Assembly: GCA_013285855.1 (NCBI GenBank) | Contig: JABDGW010000007.1 | Coordinates: forward strand, 1-60,530 | Direction of reading: 5' to 3' | Length of the DNA: 60,530 nucleotides | DNA from: Bacteroidota bacterium | Lineage (GTDB): Bacteria > Bacteroidota > Bacteroidia > Chitinophagales > Chitinophagaceae | In this document: piece by piece, positions 35,454 through 46,547 of the stretch | Numbering within the stretch: the stretch's first letter is position 1 | How the letters are laid out: every line of letters starts with the position of its first letter | Translations under genes and position numbers: made by a program | Notes under the pieces: generated by a model | Seen by the model: the letters and a program-made list of their open reading frames with translations, nothing else | Database searches by the model: none | What the model was told of the DNA's origin: nothing

Positions 35454-35669
35454 ATGAGTAAATCATTTGAAACTTCAACTACACCACCACCATCTACAGA
35501 AACAACAACTGGAACTGGAACAGGGGGAAGCGGAACTCCTGGTGGACCGCATCCCAAACGTGTGATTGAAATAGTTTTATTATTTGCTATTTTAATTTTA
35601 GTTGCATATGATACTTATGTAATTTCTCAAAATCACGAACTATTACAAAGCCAGCAAGTAGGCAGATAA
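35454..35669 (+). CDS. 71-aa single-pass membrane protein
   Basis: The first ~35 residues are Thr/Pro/Gly-rich (TSTTPPPSTETTTGTGTGG), followed by a basic HPKR and one helix at about 37-54 (VIEIVLLFAILILVAYDT), then a short polar tail. The basic residues before the helix predict a cytoplasmic N-terminus. The function is unknown; it lies between the TPR protein (42 bp) and the CHAT protease (61 bp), always inside the same transcription unit here. Confidence 0.75.
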   Translation: MSKSFETSTTPPPSTETTTGTGTGGSGTPGGPHPKRVIEIVLLFAILILVAYDTYVISQNHELLQSQQVGR

Positions 35670-35730
35670 GTATTAAGCGAAATACTAACAGAATTTAGGA
35701 ACCGGTAAGTTTTTTTACTATGAACAGTTT

Positions 35731-38547
35731 ATGAAAAACTTGTGCTTATGTTTAGTAAGCTGCTTAATGTATTTCAATTCATTTAACCAAACTGAAAAAG
35801 ATACATCCTTATACAACAAAATATTGAATCTTGACTACGAAAACTCAGAACCAAGGAGCGAAAAGCTTAAAATCTTTTACCATTTAAAAACACAAATAGA
35901 AAACACCAGACCATTAAATGACTCAGCATATATTCTTGATCTTCTAAAGATCTCGAAATATGAATTTTTTGTACATAACGATTATCGTCTTGCAATTACG
36001 TTTGCAAATAATGCATTAAGAGTTGCTGCTGATATTAAAAGAAAATCACTAAAGCCTTTAATTGTAAGTTGCTATTATAATATTGCATCATCTTATCAGA
36101 ATTTAATGCTCTATAAGCAAGCTCTCAATTATTATGATACCATTATTTCTTTGTGCGACAGAAATTTTATTGATATAAAAAACTTTCATCTTGATGCTCT
36201 TTTTTTTAAAGTAGAGATATATCGTTTACTCGGCGATTATCAAAAAATTATCGATGATAGTAATGAAGGAATTAGTGTTTCACTTAATAAAAAAGACTCT
36301 TCTTATTTGGTATATTTCCTGAATCGAAAAGCGCAATCATTAAGTTATATTAATTCTTTAAATCGCGCATTTATAAATGTGTCTTCTGCAAGTAATATAG
36401 CAAAAAGACTCGATGATCAATTTGAGTTAGCAACTTCGTACAAAACACTTGGTTTTATTTATGAAAAGAAAAATATTTTAGATTCAGCTGAATATTATTT
36501 TAAAGAATCAATAAAAATTCGAAATGTTACAAATGAATATGAGCAAATTTGTCGCGACTATATTGATCTTGGAAATTTCTATTTGAATAGCCTGGGCAAT
36601 TATAAGAAAGCGGAACTTTGTTACCATAAAAGCTCATTATTCGCAGATAAAATTCCGAACACAACCACCCGCAATTTGCAACTTGCATTGTCAAATCTTA
36701 ATTTAGGTGAAAATTATTTGTTGCAAAAAAGTTTTACTGAAGCAACAAAATATTTATTACAAAGCTTTCGGAATCTTCAAATAAATCTTGGCAATAATTT
36801 ACAAAACAATCCCGCAACTTTTCAATTAGATAAAATTTCAAATAAAGATCTTGTCATTATTTTAATGAATGATAAGGCAGCGCTTCTTTTAGAACAATAT
36901 AAAACCAACCACGATAAAACTTTTTTAAATGCTTGCGTGCAAACTTCGATTGTTACTGATTCAATAATAACTCAAATAAGGCACGAACAATTTGGTGAGC
37001 AAAGCAAATTATATTGGAGAGACAAAACAAGGGATTTTTACACCATTGTGCTTGAAGCATGTTACCTCGCAAACAAACCAGACCTCGCTTTTTATTTTAT
37101 GGAGAAAAGCCGTGCTGTATTATTGAATGATAAATTGAATGAACTTGGTGCTTCTTCCTATTTATCAAAAACAGATGCTGCCAGGCAAGAAGATTATGAA
37201 ATAAAAATTATTGAGCTTGAACAAAAGTTTTCTGGTTTAAGCGACTCCTCTAAACAATATCAAATTATTCAACTGCAGCTTTTAGATGCTAAAAATAATT
37301 TTGCGCAATTTATAAAATCACTGGAACAAAAATACCCGGCTTATTATCAATATAAATATGCGGATGCAGTTCCTTCTTTAAAAGATCTTCAAAGTTATCT
37401 TGCAAAAAACAATCAAAGCTTTGTTCATTATTTTTTGGGTGATACAGTAACTTATATTTTAGCTATTACTGCAAACAGCACCAAATTCATCCGTCTTTCA
37501 CAAAAAGATTTTAATAAAGAACAGGCTGTAGATTTTTTACAGCTATGTGCCAATAAGGAAGCATTGATGAATAATTATAGCGCTTACATTAAATTATCCA
37601 ATTCAATTTATAAAAAAATATTTCAGCCGCTGCAGTTACCAAAAGGCAGAATAATTATTTGTGCTGATGCAATTGTAATTCCGTTTGATGCGCTTTATTC
37701 AGATGAAGCAGGCAATCATTTTTTGCTAAATGATTACTGCTTTAGTTATGTTTATTCTGCACGTTTTTTATTAAAGCACTTTAACAACCAAACTGCGAAA
37801 GGGAATTTTGTTGGTTTTGCTCCTGTTTCGTTCTCAAAAACGCTTGATGTAAACGATTTGAAAAATGCTGCTGATGCATTACATGCTTCTGCAGCATATT
37901 ATAGTGGCAATAAATTATTTACGCATCAAAACGCAACGCGCCATAATTTTTTTGATTATGTTTCTTCTTATTCCATAGTAAGCATTTTTTCTCATGCACG
38001 TGCAGATACAACAGACAACGAACCGGTTTTATACATGCAGGATTCCCTTATTCATTTATCAGAACTGCAATTGCTGAACAATCCTGCAACAAAACTGGTT
38101 ATATTAAGTGCCTGCCAAACTAATGTAGGAAAAACAGCAACAGGTGAAGGCATTTATAGTTTGGCAAGAGGTTTTGCAACAGCAGGCATTCCTTCTGTTT
38201 CGGCCACATTATGGAAAGCTGATGAACAAACCATTTATGCAATTTCAGAAAAGTTCAATCAATATTTATCTGAAGGAATGACAAAAGATGAAGCCTTACA
38301 AAAAGCAAAATTGTACTTTTTTCAGAATAATAGCGGGGATAAAATGTTGCCATATTACTGGGCAAATATGATACTGATTGGCAATACCGATGCAATTGCA
38401 TTTGTGCAATCATCATCAAACCTTACATGGAGAATTATTGCGGCTGCACTTGTTGTAATGCTGGCTTTCATTTTTATTTTTACCAGAAGAAAAATACTTA
38501 CACGCAAACGCTTACAAAATAAACTTATATCTCAAGCAAAGTTTTAA
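35731..38547 (+). CDS. TPR-CHAT caspase-like protease, membrane anchored
   Basis: 938 aa. Hydrophobic N-terminal signal (about 1-17), at least eight helical TPR-like repeats (60-480), a CHAT domain (about 560-890) with catalytic His755 (FSHARAD) and Cys795 (LSACQTN), then a helix at 900-917 and a basic tail ([10 protein letters not shown]) expected in the cytoplasm. CHAT domains are separase/caspase-like cysteine proteases. The topology puts the protease domain in the envelope. It is the last gene of the sigma/TPR/mini-TM cluster and overlaps odhB by 23 bp in convergent orientation. Confidence 0.9.
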   Translation: MKNLCLCLVSCLMYFNSFNQTEKDTSLYNKILNLDYENSEPRSEKLKIFYHLKTQIENTRPLNDSAYILDLLKISKYEFFVHNDYRLAITFANNALRVAADIKRKSLKPLIVSCYYNIASSYQNLMLYKQALNYYDTIISLCDRNFIDIKNFHLDALFFKVEIYRLLGDYQKIIDDSNEGISVSLNKKDSSYLVYFLNRKAQSLSYINSLNRAFINVSSASNIAKRLDDQFELATSYKTLGFIYEKKNILDSAEYYFKESIKIRNVTNEYEQICRDYIDLGNFYLNSLGNYKKAELCYHKSSLFADKIPNTTTRNLQLALSNLNLGENYLLQKSFTEATKYLLQSFRNLQINLGNNLQNNPATFQLDKISNKDLVIILMNDKAALLLEQYKTNHDKTFLNACVQTSIVTDSIITQIRHEQFGEQSKLYWRDKTRDFYTIVLEACYLANKPDLAFYFMEKSRAVLLNDKLNELGASSYLSKTDAARQEDYEIKIIELEQKFSGLSDSSKQYQIIQLQLLDAKNNFAQFIKSLEQKYPAYYQYKYADAVPSLKDLQSYLAKNNQSFVHYFLGDTVTYILAITANSTKFIRLSQKDFNKEQAVDFLQLCANKEALMNNYSAYIKLSNSIYKKIFQPLQLPKGRIIICADAIVIPFDALYSDEAGNHFLLNDYCFSYVYSARFLLKHFNNQTAKGNFVGFAPVSFSKTLDVNDLKNAADALHASAAYYSGNKLFTHQNATRHNFFDYVSSYSIVSIFSHARADTTDNEPVLYMQDSLIHLSELQLLNNPATKLVILSACQTNVGKTATGEGIYSLARGFATAGIPSVSATLWKADEQTIYAISEKFNQYLSEGMTKDEALQKAKLYFFQNNSGDKMLPYYWANMILIGNTDAIAFVQSSSNLTWRIIAAALVVMLAFIFIFTRRKILTRKRLQNKLISQAKF

Positions 38548-40177
38548 CGGGATCTTTTGTATATAAAAGCAATTCAGGATTTTCGAGCAATTCTTTTACA
38601 CGCACTAAAAAGCTTACACTTTCTCTTCCGTCAATAATACGGTGATCATAACTTAACGCAACATACATCATCGGTTTAATTACAACCTGCCCGTTTATTG
38701 CCATTGGCCTTTCCTGTATTTTATGCATGCCTAAAATTGCACTTTGCGGCAGATTGATTATTGGTGTGCTCATCAAACTTCCAAACACACCGCCGTTGGT
38801 TATAGTGAATGTTCCGCCCTGCAAATCTTCAGCAGTTAGCTTACTGTCTCTCGCTTTACCTGCAACTTCAATCACTTTCTTTTCAATGTCAGCCATGCTT
38901 AAACTTTCCACATTACGAATAACAGGAACAGTTAATCCACGCGGCGTACTTACGGCAATACTTATATCAGCATAATCATGATACACTAATTCATCGCCAT
39001 CAATATAAGCATTTACTGAAGGCCATTCACTCAAACCAATAGCAGATGCTTTCATAAAAAAACTCATAAAGCCAAGATTAACGCCATGTGTTTTATTAAA
39101 TGATTCTTTATGCAGCTTACGTATTTCCATAATTCGGCTCATATCCACTTCATTAAAAGTGGTTAGCATTGCCGTTGTATTTTTTGATTCTACTAATCTT
39201 CTGCTTATTGTTTTACGCAGGTTGCTCATGCGTTCCCTGCGCTCATTACGCGTATTTAATTCCTGGTTGTTGAATGATTGTTTTGCCGGATGTGAAATCG
39301 CTTCCAATACATCATGCTTTAATATCCGTCCATTGCTGCCTGTTGGTTTTATTTCTGATGGATTTACTTTTTTATCGGCAATCATTGCCGATGCAACAGG
39401 TGTTGCTTTTGGCTGCTGAACAGATACAGCAGGTTGTTCAGTTTTAATTTCAGGTTTTTTACTTTCAACAACTGCTGTTGACTGTTGACTGTTGACTGTT
39501 GTCGGCACCACAACATCAGTATTAATAGTTGCAACCACATCACCAATCTTTAAAACATCACCTTCTTTTGCAACCTGTTTTAATTCCCCGGCTTCATCAG
39601 CATTCATTTCAAAAGTTGCTTTTTCGCTTTCTAATTCAGCAACCACTTCATCACGCTGAACAAGGTCGCCATTATTTTTAATCCATTTTAATAAGGTTAC
39701 TTCACTTATTGATTCACCAACGGTTGGCACTTTTAACTCAAGTATTCCTTTGCTGGCAGGCGCAGCCTCAACCGTGGGAGCAGGTTGCTGGTTGCCGGTT
39801 ACCGGTTGTTCCTCCGGTTCCTGAACCGTGATAACCTGTGGCTTGTTTAAGCCAGTTAAATTTGCAGGCTGTTTCTTTTCAGTTTCGGGTTTTGTATTTT
39901 CAACCACGGCTGTTGATTGTTGACCATTAACCGATGACGGTTTTGCTTTTTCATCAATGTTGGCAAGCACAGCACCGATATTTAAAGTATCACCTTCTTT
40001 TGCAATTATTTTTATAACACCGCTCTGTTCAGCGTTTACTTCAAATGTTGCTTTCTCACTTTCAAGCTCTGCAATTACATCATCACGGTCAACATATTCA
40101 CCATCTTTTTTTAACCATTTCAATAAAGTTACTTCACTGATGGACTCTCCTACTGTTGGAACTTTTATTTCAATCAT
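38525..40177 (-). CDS. odhB: 2-oxoglutarate dehydrogenase E2 (dihydrolipoyl succinyltransferase), two lipoyl domains
   Basis: 550 aa. Two lipoyl domains with lipoyl lysines Lys42 and Lys186 (both in [10 protein letters not shown]), a peripheral-subunit-binding domain (about 258-297; [20 protein letters not shown]), and the catalytic domain with [10 protein letters not shown]. Most odhB proteins have one lipoyl domain; here the unit lipoyl-plus-linker is duplicated with a period of about 144-148 residues. The linkers ([14 protein letters not shown] and [14 protein letters not shown]) are encoded by heptamer repeats. It transfers succinyl to CoA in the TCA cycle. Gene order is odhA then odhB with its own promoter. 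Confidence 0.95.
   Translation of the reverse strand: MIEIKVPTVGESISEVTLLKWLKKDGEYVDRDDVIAELESEKATFEVNAEQSGVIKIIAKEGDTLNIGAVLANIDEKAKPSSVNGQQSTAVVENTKPETEKKQPANLTGLNKPQVITVQEPEEQPVTGNQQPAPTVEAAPASKGILELKVPTVGESISEVTLLKWIKNNGDLVQRDEVVAELESEKATFEMNADEAGELKQVAKEGDVLKIGDVVATINTDVVVPTTVNSQQSTAVVESKKPEIKTEQPAVSVQQPKATPVASAMIADKKVNPSEIKPTGSNGRILKHDVLEAISHPAKQSFNNQELNTRNERRERMSNLRKTISRRLVESKNTTAMLTTFNEVDMSRIMEIRKLHKESFNKTHGVNLGFMSFFMKASAIGLSEWPSVNAYIDGDELVYHDYADISIAVSTPRGLTVPVIRNVESLSMADIEKKVIEVAGKARDSKLTAEDLQGGTFTITNGGVFGSLMSTPIINLPQSAILGMHKIQERPMAINGQVVIKPMMYVALSYDHRIIDGRESVSFLVRVKELLENPELLLYTKDPVKTLLEI
39476..39503 (-). repeat. Heptamer repeat within the second odhB linker
   Basis: Four units on the plus strand: TGTTGAC three times and TGTTGTC, reverse complement of the gldD heptamer GTCAACA. 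It encodes part of [15 protein letters not shown] degenerate four-unit copy at 39911-39938 (TGTTGAT, TGTTGAC, CATTAAC, CGATGAC) encodes the first linker. Confidence 0.8.
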
Positions 40178-40238
40178 AAACCCTCCGTCTCCCCAAAAGG
40201 GAGTGTTTAATATTTTTTATTTGATATGTTCAAAGATA
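40178..40238 (-). promoter_or_regulatory. odhB promoter and CCCTTTTGGGG leader
   Basis: A -7 box TATCTTTG is at complement 40231-40238, then a hairpin-type ACTCCCTTTTGGGGAGA followed by CGGAGGGTTT against the ATG at 40177. GGAGGG sits 4-9 nt before the start and is a good Shine-Dalgarno, rare in this phylum. So odhB can be transcribed apart from odhA. Confidence 0.6.
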
Positions 40239-40271
40239 TTAGTCATTTCTATAACTCGCTTCATGTGGGGG

Positions 40272-43043
40272 CTAAATAGAAAATGCTGTATCAATTATCT
40301 GCGCCTGCTCCTGCGCATGTACCTTTGCATAACCGCTTGCGGTAGATGCGCTGGCACTTCTGCTGATGACGCCGTAATTAATATTCTTTAAATTCATTTG
40401 AAGGAATGAGGCTGCACCCATATTCAACGGCTCTTCCTGTATCCAGAACCAAACAGCTTTATTGTATTTTTTATACAACTCATTCAATTGTTTTACCGGC
40501 AAAGGATACAACTGTTCCATGCGGATTATGGCAACATCATTGCGTTTATCTTTTTGTTTTCTTTCTGCAAGTTCAAAATATAATTTGCCCGTACAGAATA
40601 AAACTTTTTTGATTTGAATTGCATCAGGAACGGAAACATCATCAATCACTTCCTTAAATCCGCCTGTTGTAAAATCGCTGATATTGCTGTAGCTTCCCGG
40701 ATAACGCAAATATGCCTTTGGCGAAAAATTAATGAGCGGCTTGCGGAAGTTCCATGTTAACTGTCGCCTTAATCCATGAAAGAGATTTGCCGCAGTTGTA
40801 ATGTTTGTAATAACAAGATTTAACTGTGCACACATTTGCAAATATCTTTCAATGCGTGCACTGCTGTGCTCAGGCCCCTGCCCTTCATAACCATGCGGCA
40901 ACAACATTACTATACCATTCATGCGGTTCCATTTTTGTTCGCCGCTGGCGATGAACTGGTCAATCATGGTTTGTGCACCGTTGCCGAAATCTCCAAATTG
41001 TGCTTCCCATAATACCAACGCATTCGGATTTGCCATTGCATAACCATACTCAAAACCAAGCACACCATATTCACTTAACAAAGAATTGTAGATTAAGAAT
41101 TTTCCCTGCTGTTCGTTAAAATGATCAAGACGATTGTATGATTCATCTGTATTCTCATCACGCAATACAGAATGGCGATGACTGAATGTGCCGCGTTTTA
41201 CATCCTGACCGCTCATGCGCACAATTTTTCCGTCAACCAATAAAGATGAATACGCTAACAATTCGCCTGTTGCCCAATCAATCTTTTTTTCTGTGTCGAA
41301 TAATTTTATCTTATCCTGTAAAAGTTTTTCTATTTTTTTTAATGGTTGAAAATTTTGCGGCCATTTCATTAAACCATCAAACAAAGTTTTCAATTGCTCT
41401 TCACTGATGGCTGTAACCGGCGATGCATTGAAATCTTCAGTGGTTGCTTTGCGCAAACTGCGCCACCATTCTTCAGGCTGCTGATATTTATATGGCAAAG
41501 GATGTTGTTTCACTTCATCCAGACGTTCCTGCAAATCGCCCCAGAATTTCTTCTCCATTTCTTTTGCTAGTTCCTGCGCATCAGGTTCGCCATGTTCCTT
41601 TAAATAATTTGTATAAATCTCACGTGGATTTGGATGATCTTCAATCAACTTATACATGTGCGGCTGTGTATATTTCGGGTCATCACCTTCGTTATGCCCA
41701 TGGCGGCGATAACATACCATATCTATAAAAATATCCTGGTTAAATTCCTGGCGGTAACGCGTTGCAATTTCAACACATTTTACTACTGCTTCCGGATCAT
41801 CACCATTTACATGAAACACCGGCGCCTGTATGGCACCGGCTAACGAAGTACAATAATCAGAGCTGCGTGCATCATCAAAATCTGTAGTAAAACCAATTTG
41901 ATTATTAATAACAAAATGAATGGTGCCGCCAGTATAATAACCCTGCAGATCGCTCATTTGTATTACTTCATACACAATTCCCTGGCCCGCAATAGATGCA
42001 TCTCCATGAATCAATATCGGAAGAATTTTATCATATTCGCTGTTATAAAGAATATCAGCTTTAGCTCTTGCAAAACCAACAACCACGGGATCAACCGCTT
42101 CAAGATGTGATGGGTTGGGCATTAATTTTAAGTGAACTGTTTTACCGGTTTGTGTTTCAATATCACTGCCATAACCCATGTGATACTTTACATCCCCGCT
42201 GCCCATAGTTTGATCCAGTTTTGCTGTGCCTTCAAACTCACTGAAAATTTGTTCATAAGTTTTACCTAAAATGTTGGCAAGAATATTCAGCCTTCCCCGA
42301 TGCGCCATTCCGATAACAACTTCTTCCACACCAAACTCTGCACTTGTTTGAATGATAGAATTCAAAGCAGGAATGGTTGTTTCACCGCCTTCAAGTGAAA
42401 ATCTTTTCTGGCCTACATATTTTGTATGCAGGAATTTTTCAAACATCACACCCTGGTTCAACTTTTCAAGAATTCGTTTCTTTGTTTCGATAGGAAGCGG
42501 GTTAATGAACTTTTTTTCCACTTCGTTGGTAAGCCAGTCAATTTGTTTTTGATCACTGATATATTTAAACTCAATGCCAACATGCGATGCATAACAGGCT
42601 TTTAAATGATCAAGAATATTCTTAAGTGTTGTTCGGCCAAGGCCAATTAAATTTCCGGCTTCAAAAGTTTTATCATAATCAGCTTCGCTTAAACCAAAAA
42701 AAGAAAGATCAAGATTTGCACCGCGGTCTTTACGTTTACGGATTGGGTTTGTATCTGCAAGCAAATGCCCTTTGTTTCTATAACCAAGTATCAGGCGGTA
42801 AACCCTTATTTCTTTCATCCAGTCACGCTCAGGTTCAACAGTTGTTGGTTTAACTTCAACAACTGCAGCAACTTCCACTCCATTGCGTTTACCATTAACA
42901 TTTCCATTCGAAACAGCAAAATCAAATCCTTCAAAAAATTTTTTTAATTCAGGATCTACACTGGCAGGATCATTTATAAAATCCTTGTATAGATTTTCAA
43001 TATATTCAGGATGTGAACTTGTTATGTAAGAAAAATCCTTCAT
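40272..43043 (-). CDS. odhA: 2-oxoglutarate dehydrogenase E1
   Basis: 923 aa, full length for SucA. It decarboxylates 2-oxoglutarate with thiamine diphosphate. The N-terminus YIENLYKDFINDPASVDPEL is the E2/E3-binding helix; FSLEGGETTIPALNSII, MAHRGRLNILANILGK and the thiamine-diphosphate region GDASIAGQGIVYEVIQMSDL are characteristic, as is EAQFGDFGNGAQTMIDQF. It is upstream of odhB (94 bp) on the same strand, forming the E1-E2 pair of the TCA enzyme; the E3 gene is elsewhere. Confidence 0.97.
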   Translation of the reverse strand: MKDFSYITSSHPEYIENLYKDFINDPASVDPELKKFFEGFDFAVSNGNVNGKRNGVEVAAVVEVKPTTVEPERDWMKEIRVYRLILGYRNKGHLLADTNPIRKRKDRGANLDLSFFGLSEADYDKTFEAGNLIGLGRTTLKNILDHLKACYASHVGIEFKYISDQKQIDWLTNEVEKKFINPLPIETKKRILEKLNQGVMFEKFLHTKYVGQKRFSLEGGETTIPALNSIIQTSAEFGVEEVVIGMAHRGRLNILANILGKTYEQIFSEFEGTAKLDQTMGSGDVKYHMGYGSDIETQTGKTVHLKLMPNPSHLEAVDPVVVGFARAKADILYNSEYDKILPILIHGDASIAGQGIVYEVIQMSDLQGYYTGGTIHFVINNQIGFTTDFDDARSSDYCTSLAGAIQAPVFHVNGDDPEAVVKCVEIATRYRQEFNQDIFIDMVCYRRHGHNEGDDPKYTQPHMYKLIEDHPNPREIYTNYLKEHGEPDAQELAKEMEKKFWGDLQERLDEVKQHPLPYKYQQPEEWWRSLRKATTEDFNASPVTAISEEQLKTLFDGLMKWPQNFQPLKKIEKLLQDKIKLFDTEKKIDWATGELLAYSSLLVDGKIVRMSGQDVKRGTFSHRHSVLRDENTDESYNRLDHFNEQQGKFLIYNSLLSEYGVLGFEYGYAMANPNALVLWEAQFGDFGNGAQTMIDQFIASGEQKWNRMNGIVMLLPHGYEGQGPEHSSARIERYLQMCAQLNLVITNITTAANLFHGLRRQLTWNFRKPLINFSPKAYLRYPGSYSNISDFTTGGFKEVIDDVSVPDAIQIKKVLFCTGKLYFELAERKQKDKRNDVAIIRMEQLYPLPVKQLNELYKKYNKAVWFWIQEEPLNMGAASFLQMNLKNINYGVISRSASASTASGYAKVHAQEQAQIIDTAFSI

Positions 43044-43189
43044 TGAGGCAATTTATCGTGTTATAAATATGTTTGCAAATATCGTTTATTTTAAGGGCAG
43101 TTTTGTATTGTTTAAGATGTAAATAACTGGTTAAATAAATTAAAAACCATGTCATTTCCTGCATACAATGAAATTTTGCTGTTGAAAAA

Positions 43190-43222
43190 TTTGCAATAAA
43201 AAGTTCAATTCCCTTACCTTTG
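43190..43222 (+). promoter_or_regulatory. rpsT promoter (-33 TTTG, -7 TACCTTTG)
   Basis: TTTG at 43190-43193 and TACCTTTG at 43215-43222 are 21 bp apart, the spacing of Bacteroidota promoters. The ATG at 43242 follows with a leader of about 13 nt. Confidence 0.75.
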
Positions 43223-43241
43223 CCGCCTTGAAAAAATAATT

Positions 43242-43493
43242 ATGGCAAATCATAAGGCTACAAAGAAAGACATGCGTCAGGCAGCAAAGCGCAGAGAACG
43301 CAATAAATATTATGGTAAAACTACGCGTAATGCTATTCGTGAATTAAAGGCTTCTGAAGATGAAAAAGCATATGGTGAATCTTTGCCTTCTGTTGTTTCT
43401 ATGATTGACAAGCTTGCAAAAAAAGGCGTTATTCATAAAAATAAAGCAAGCAATCTTAAAAGAAAACTTTCTAAGAAAACTGCAACTGCATAA
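43242..43493 (+). CDS. rpsT: 30S ribosomal protein S20
   Basis: 83 aa, basic. MANHKATKKDMRQAAKRRER and RNAIRELKASEDEKA form the S20 three-helix bundle core, with SNLKRKLSKK at the end. S20 binds 16S rRNA early in 30S assembly. It has its own promoter and a terminator directly behind it, so it is monocistronic and divergent from odhA. Confidence 0.97.
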   Translation: MANHKATKKDMRQAAKRRERNKYYGKTTRNAIRELKASEDEKAYGESLPSVVSMIDKLAKKGVIHKNKASNLKRKLSKKTATA

Positions 43494-43513
43494 AATATTT
43501 CGTTGTTGAATGT

Positions 43514-43546
43514 AAAAATTCCCCCGCAGCAGCTGGGGAATTTTTT
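43514..43546 (+). terminator. rpsT terminator
   Basis: Stem AAAATTCCCC / GGGGAATTTT around CGCAGCAGCT and followed by T, 20 bp after the stop. A strong intrinsic terminator. Confidence 0.8.
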
Positions 43547-43715
43547 GTTTAACGGGTTTTGCTTTAACTCAAGCACTTAAATAAATGCTTAACTGGCCTT
43601 TATAAAACGCAAACGGCTATCAGCAAGAGCAATGGAGACTTATCAATTGAAATGGGAACTATATCAAAGAAAAAAGTATTTGTGAATAAGCAAACGTAAT
43701 GAGCGTTTTAGCTAT

Positions 43716-43745
43716 AAAAAAATCCCGTTTTGCACGGGACTTTTT
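43716..43745 (-). terminator. clpB terminator
   Basis: On the minus strand AAAAAGTCCCGT, loop GCAAA, then ACGGGATTTTTTT. It lies 17 bp past the clpB stop and ends with a T-run in the clpB direction. Confidence 0.8.
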
Positions 43746-43762
43746 AGATTTATTAAGGTGGA

Positions 43763-46381
43763 TTATTTTACTTTTTCAGGCACTTCATTTCTGAATACAA
43801 CCGTATTTCCAAACACATCAACCAATACAGGATGGATTCTGTCAATATCACCGGCCAGAATTTTTTTGCTTAATTGGTTTACGATTTGTTTTTGAATAAG
43901 CCGTTTTAACGGCCTTGCACCAAACTGCGGATCATAACCGGTTTCAGAAAGGTAATCAATAAGATAATCTGTAAATTCTAATTCTATATGATTTTGCTGA
44001 AGCAATTTTTTCAATGCATTTAATTGTATGCGCACAATATTCCGTATTTCTTTTTTAAGCAATGGCTGAAACATAATGATCTCATCAACCCTGTTTAAAA
44101 ATTCAGGACGAATTGTTTGACGCAACAGATTCATTACATCTGCTTTTGTGCGGTCAACAACATCTTCAATATTATTTTCATTTACATTTTGAAAAGCATC
44201 CTGAATTAAAGTGCTTCCAATATTGCTCGTCATGATAATGATGGTGTTTTTAAAATTCACCACACGACCTTTATTATCTGTTAAGCGGCCATCATCCAAC
44301 ACCTGTAATAAGACATTCCATACATCAGGATGTGCTTTTTCAATTTCATCCAACAATACAACACTGTAAGGTTTGCGGCGAACTGCTTCTGTTAACTGGC
44401 CACCTTCATCATAACCAACATAACCCGGAGGCGCACCTACCAACCTTGAAACAGTATGTTTTTCCTGGTATTCACTCATATCAATACGTGTCATCATGCT
44501 TTCATCATCAAACAAATATTCTGCAAGTGCTTTAGCTAATTCTGTTTTACCAACACCTGTTGTACCTAAAAATATAAATGAACCAATTGGTTTTTTAGGA
44601 TCCTGCAAACCGGCACGGCTTCTGCGTATGGCATCAGCAACTGCAACAATTGCTTCTTCCTGCCCAACAATTCTTTCATGCAAATGCTCTTCGAGATATA
44701 AGAGTTTTTCCTTTTCGCTTTGCATCATTCTTGTTACAGGAATACCGGTTGCCTTAGCCACATTTTCTGCAATATCTTCTGCATCTACTTCTTCTTTCAT
44801 CAGCCGGCGGCCATGCTTGCTGAATTCATTTAACTGGTTGGTATAATCATTAATAATTTGTTCCTGGTCTTTTATTTTGCCATAACGAATTTCAGCAACC
44901 CTTCCATAATCACCGTTACGTTCTGCCTGTTCTGCTTCTAATTTTAATTGCTCTATAGAAGCTTTTGCATTCTGAATTTTTTCAACCAGTTCTTTTTCCT
45001 GCTGCCACTTAGCTTTTAATGTATCACGATCAACACTAAGATTGCTGATTTCAATATTCAGCAATCTTAATTTGTCTTCATCAGATTCACGTTTAATAGC
45101 TTCGCGTTCAATTTCAAGCTGTCTTATTTGCCTTTCCAGGTTATCCAGTTCTTCAGGCATTGAATTCATTTCAAGGCGGAGTTTTGCAGCGCTTTCATCA
45201 ATTAAGTCAATTGCTTTATCCGGCAAAAATCTATCTGTTATATAACGATTAGATAATTCAACAGCAGCTACTACAGCCTCATCTTTTATACGTACATGAT
45301 GATGTGTTTCGTAGCGGTCTTTTAAACCGCGCAAAATAGAAATAGCATCTTCTACACTTGGCTCATCAATCATTACTTTTTGAAAACGACGTTCCAATGC
45401 TTTATCTTTTTCAAAAAATTTTTGATATTCATTCAATGTTGTTGCACCTACTGCACGCAATTCACCACGTGCCAATGCAGGCTTTAAAATATTGGCTGCA
45501 TCCATTGCACCTTCACCACCACCCGCGCCAACAAGCGTATGAATTTCATCTATAAAAAGAATAATCTCACCATCGCTGTTGCCAACTTCTTTTACAACGC
45601 TTTTTAATCTTTCTTCAAACTCGCCTTTATATTTTGCGCCGGCAATAAGTTGTCCCATATCCAACGCATAAATAATTTTTGATTTGAGATTTTCAGGCAC
45701 ATCGCCATTTACAATTCTATGTGCTATGCCTTCAGCAATTGCTGTTTTACCAACACCAGGCTCACCAACTAATATGGGATTATTTTTTGTTCTGCGTGAA
45801 AGTATATGTAGCGTTCTGCGTATCTCTTCATCGCGGCCAATAACAGGATCAAGCTTGCCCTGCCTTGCCATTTCATTTAAATTCTTTGCATATTTATTCA
45901 ATGCATTGAATTCCTGCGTTTGTGTTTGGGAAGTTACTGTATCGCCTTTGCGCAAATCTTTTATTGCAGCAATCAATCCTTTCTCAGTTAATCCGGCGCT
46001 TTTCAAGAGTTTGGCTGATGCATCATTACCTTCAACAATTGCTAATATCAAATGCTCAGGTGTAATAAACTCATCATTGAATTGTTTTAAAACTGAACCT
46101 GCGCGTAAAATAACATTGTTTGCATCGCGGCTCATAGCCTGTGCTGCCTCACCGCCATTTTGTTTTGGCAATTTATTTAATGCTTCATCCAGTTTGCTAT
46201 CCAGCAAATTGAGCGTGACGTTATTTTTCTTTAAAAGGTATTCAACAGGTGAATCCTGCTGTTCAAGTAAAGCCTTTAAAATGTGTTCTGTTTCAATATT
46301 AGGATTTCCATTATTGAATGCAAGCTGCTGCGCCTGTTGAAAAGCTTCAGCTGCTTTAATTGTGAAGTTTCCTAAGTTCAT
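43763..46381 (-). CDS. clpB: ATP-dependent disaggregase ClpB
   Basis: 872 aa. Clp N domain (about 1-145), AAA1 with [13 protein letters not shown] and arginine-rich [12 protein letters not shown], the coiled-coil middle domain (about 400-530), AAA2 with [14 protein letters not shown] and FDFD-type [13 protein letters not shown]. It unfolds aggregated protein with DnaK. No CIRCE or other heat-shock operator was recognised in the 166-bp upstream gap. It ends at a strong terminator. ClpB rather than ClpA/C because of the middle domain and length. Confidence 0.97.
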   Translation of the reverse strand: MNLGNFTIKAAEAFQQAQQLAFNNGNPNIETEHILKALLEQQDSPVEYLLKKNNVTLNLLDSKLDEALNKLPKQNGGEAAQAMSRDANNVILRAGSVLKQFNDEFITPEHLILAIVEGNDASAKLLKSAGLTEKGLIAAIKDLRKGDTVTSQTQTQEFNALNKYAKNLNEMARQGKLDPVIGRDEEIRRTLHILSRRTKNNPILVGEPGVGKTAIAEGIAHRIVNGDVPENLKSKIIYALDMGQLIAGAKYKGEFEERLKSVVKEVGNSDGEIILFIDEIHTLVGAGGGEGAMDAANILKPALARGELRAVGATTLNEYQKFFEKDKALERRFQKVMIDEPSVEDAISILRGLKDRYETHHHVRIKDEAVVAAVELSNRYITDRFLPDKAIDLIDESAAKLRLEMNSMPEELDNLERQIRQLEIEREAIKRESDEDKLRLLNIEISNLSVDRDTLKAKWQQEKELVEKIQNAKASIEQLKLEAEQAERNGDYGRVAEIRYGKIKDQEQIINDYTNQLNEFSKHGRRLMKEEVDAEDIAENVAKATGIPVTRMMQSEKEKLLYLEEHLHERIVGQEEAIVAVADAIRRSRAGLQDPKKPIGSFIFLGTTGVGKTELAKALAEYLFDDESMMTRIDMSEYQEKHTVSRLVGAPPGYVGYDEGGQLTEAVRRKPYSVVLLDEIEKAHPDVWNVLLQVLDDGRLTDNKGRVVNFKNTIIIMTSNIGSTLIQDAFQNVNENNIEDVVDRTKADVMNLLRQTIRPEFLNRVDEIIMFQPLLKKEIRNIVRIQLNALKKLLQQNHIELEFTDYLIDYLSETGYDPQFGARPLKRLIQKQIVNQLSKKILAGDIDRIHPVLVDVFGNTVVFRNEVPEKVK

Positions 46382-46547
46382 ATATAATGTTTGGAAAATT
46401 TAATTATTGAATGATAAAGTTCTTATTCATTCATCAAAAAATAATCCATTAAAATTGAAAGGAAACTATGACAGCAGAAAATAGATATAACTGACTGTAA
46501 AGCAGTATTTTTTAAACCAACTGTTATTTTTTCAGCAAAAAATGTGA

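Noticed and set aside
45684..46340. 218-aa open frame antisense to clpB
   Set aside because: Low-complexity translation inside clpB, whose motifs are complete on the other strand.
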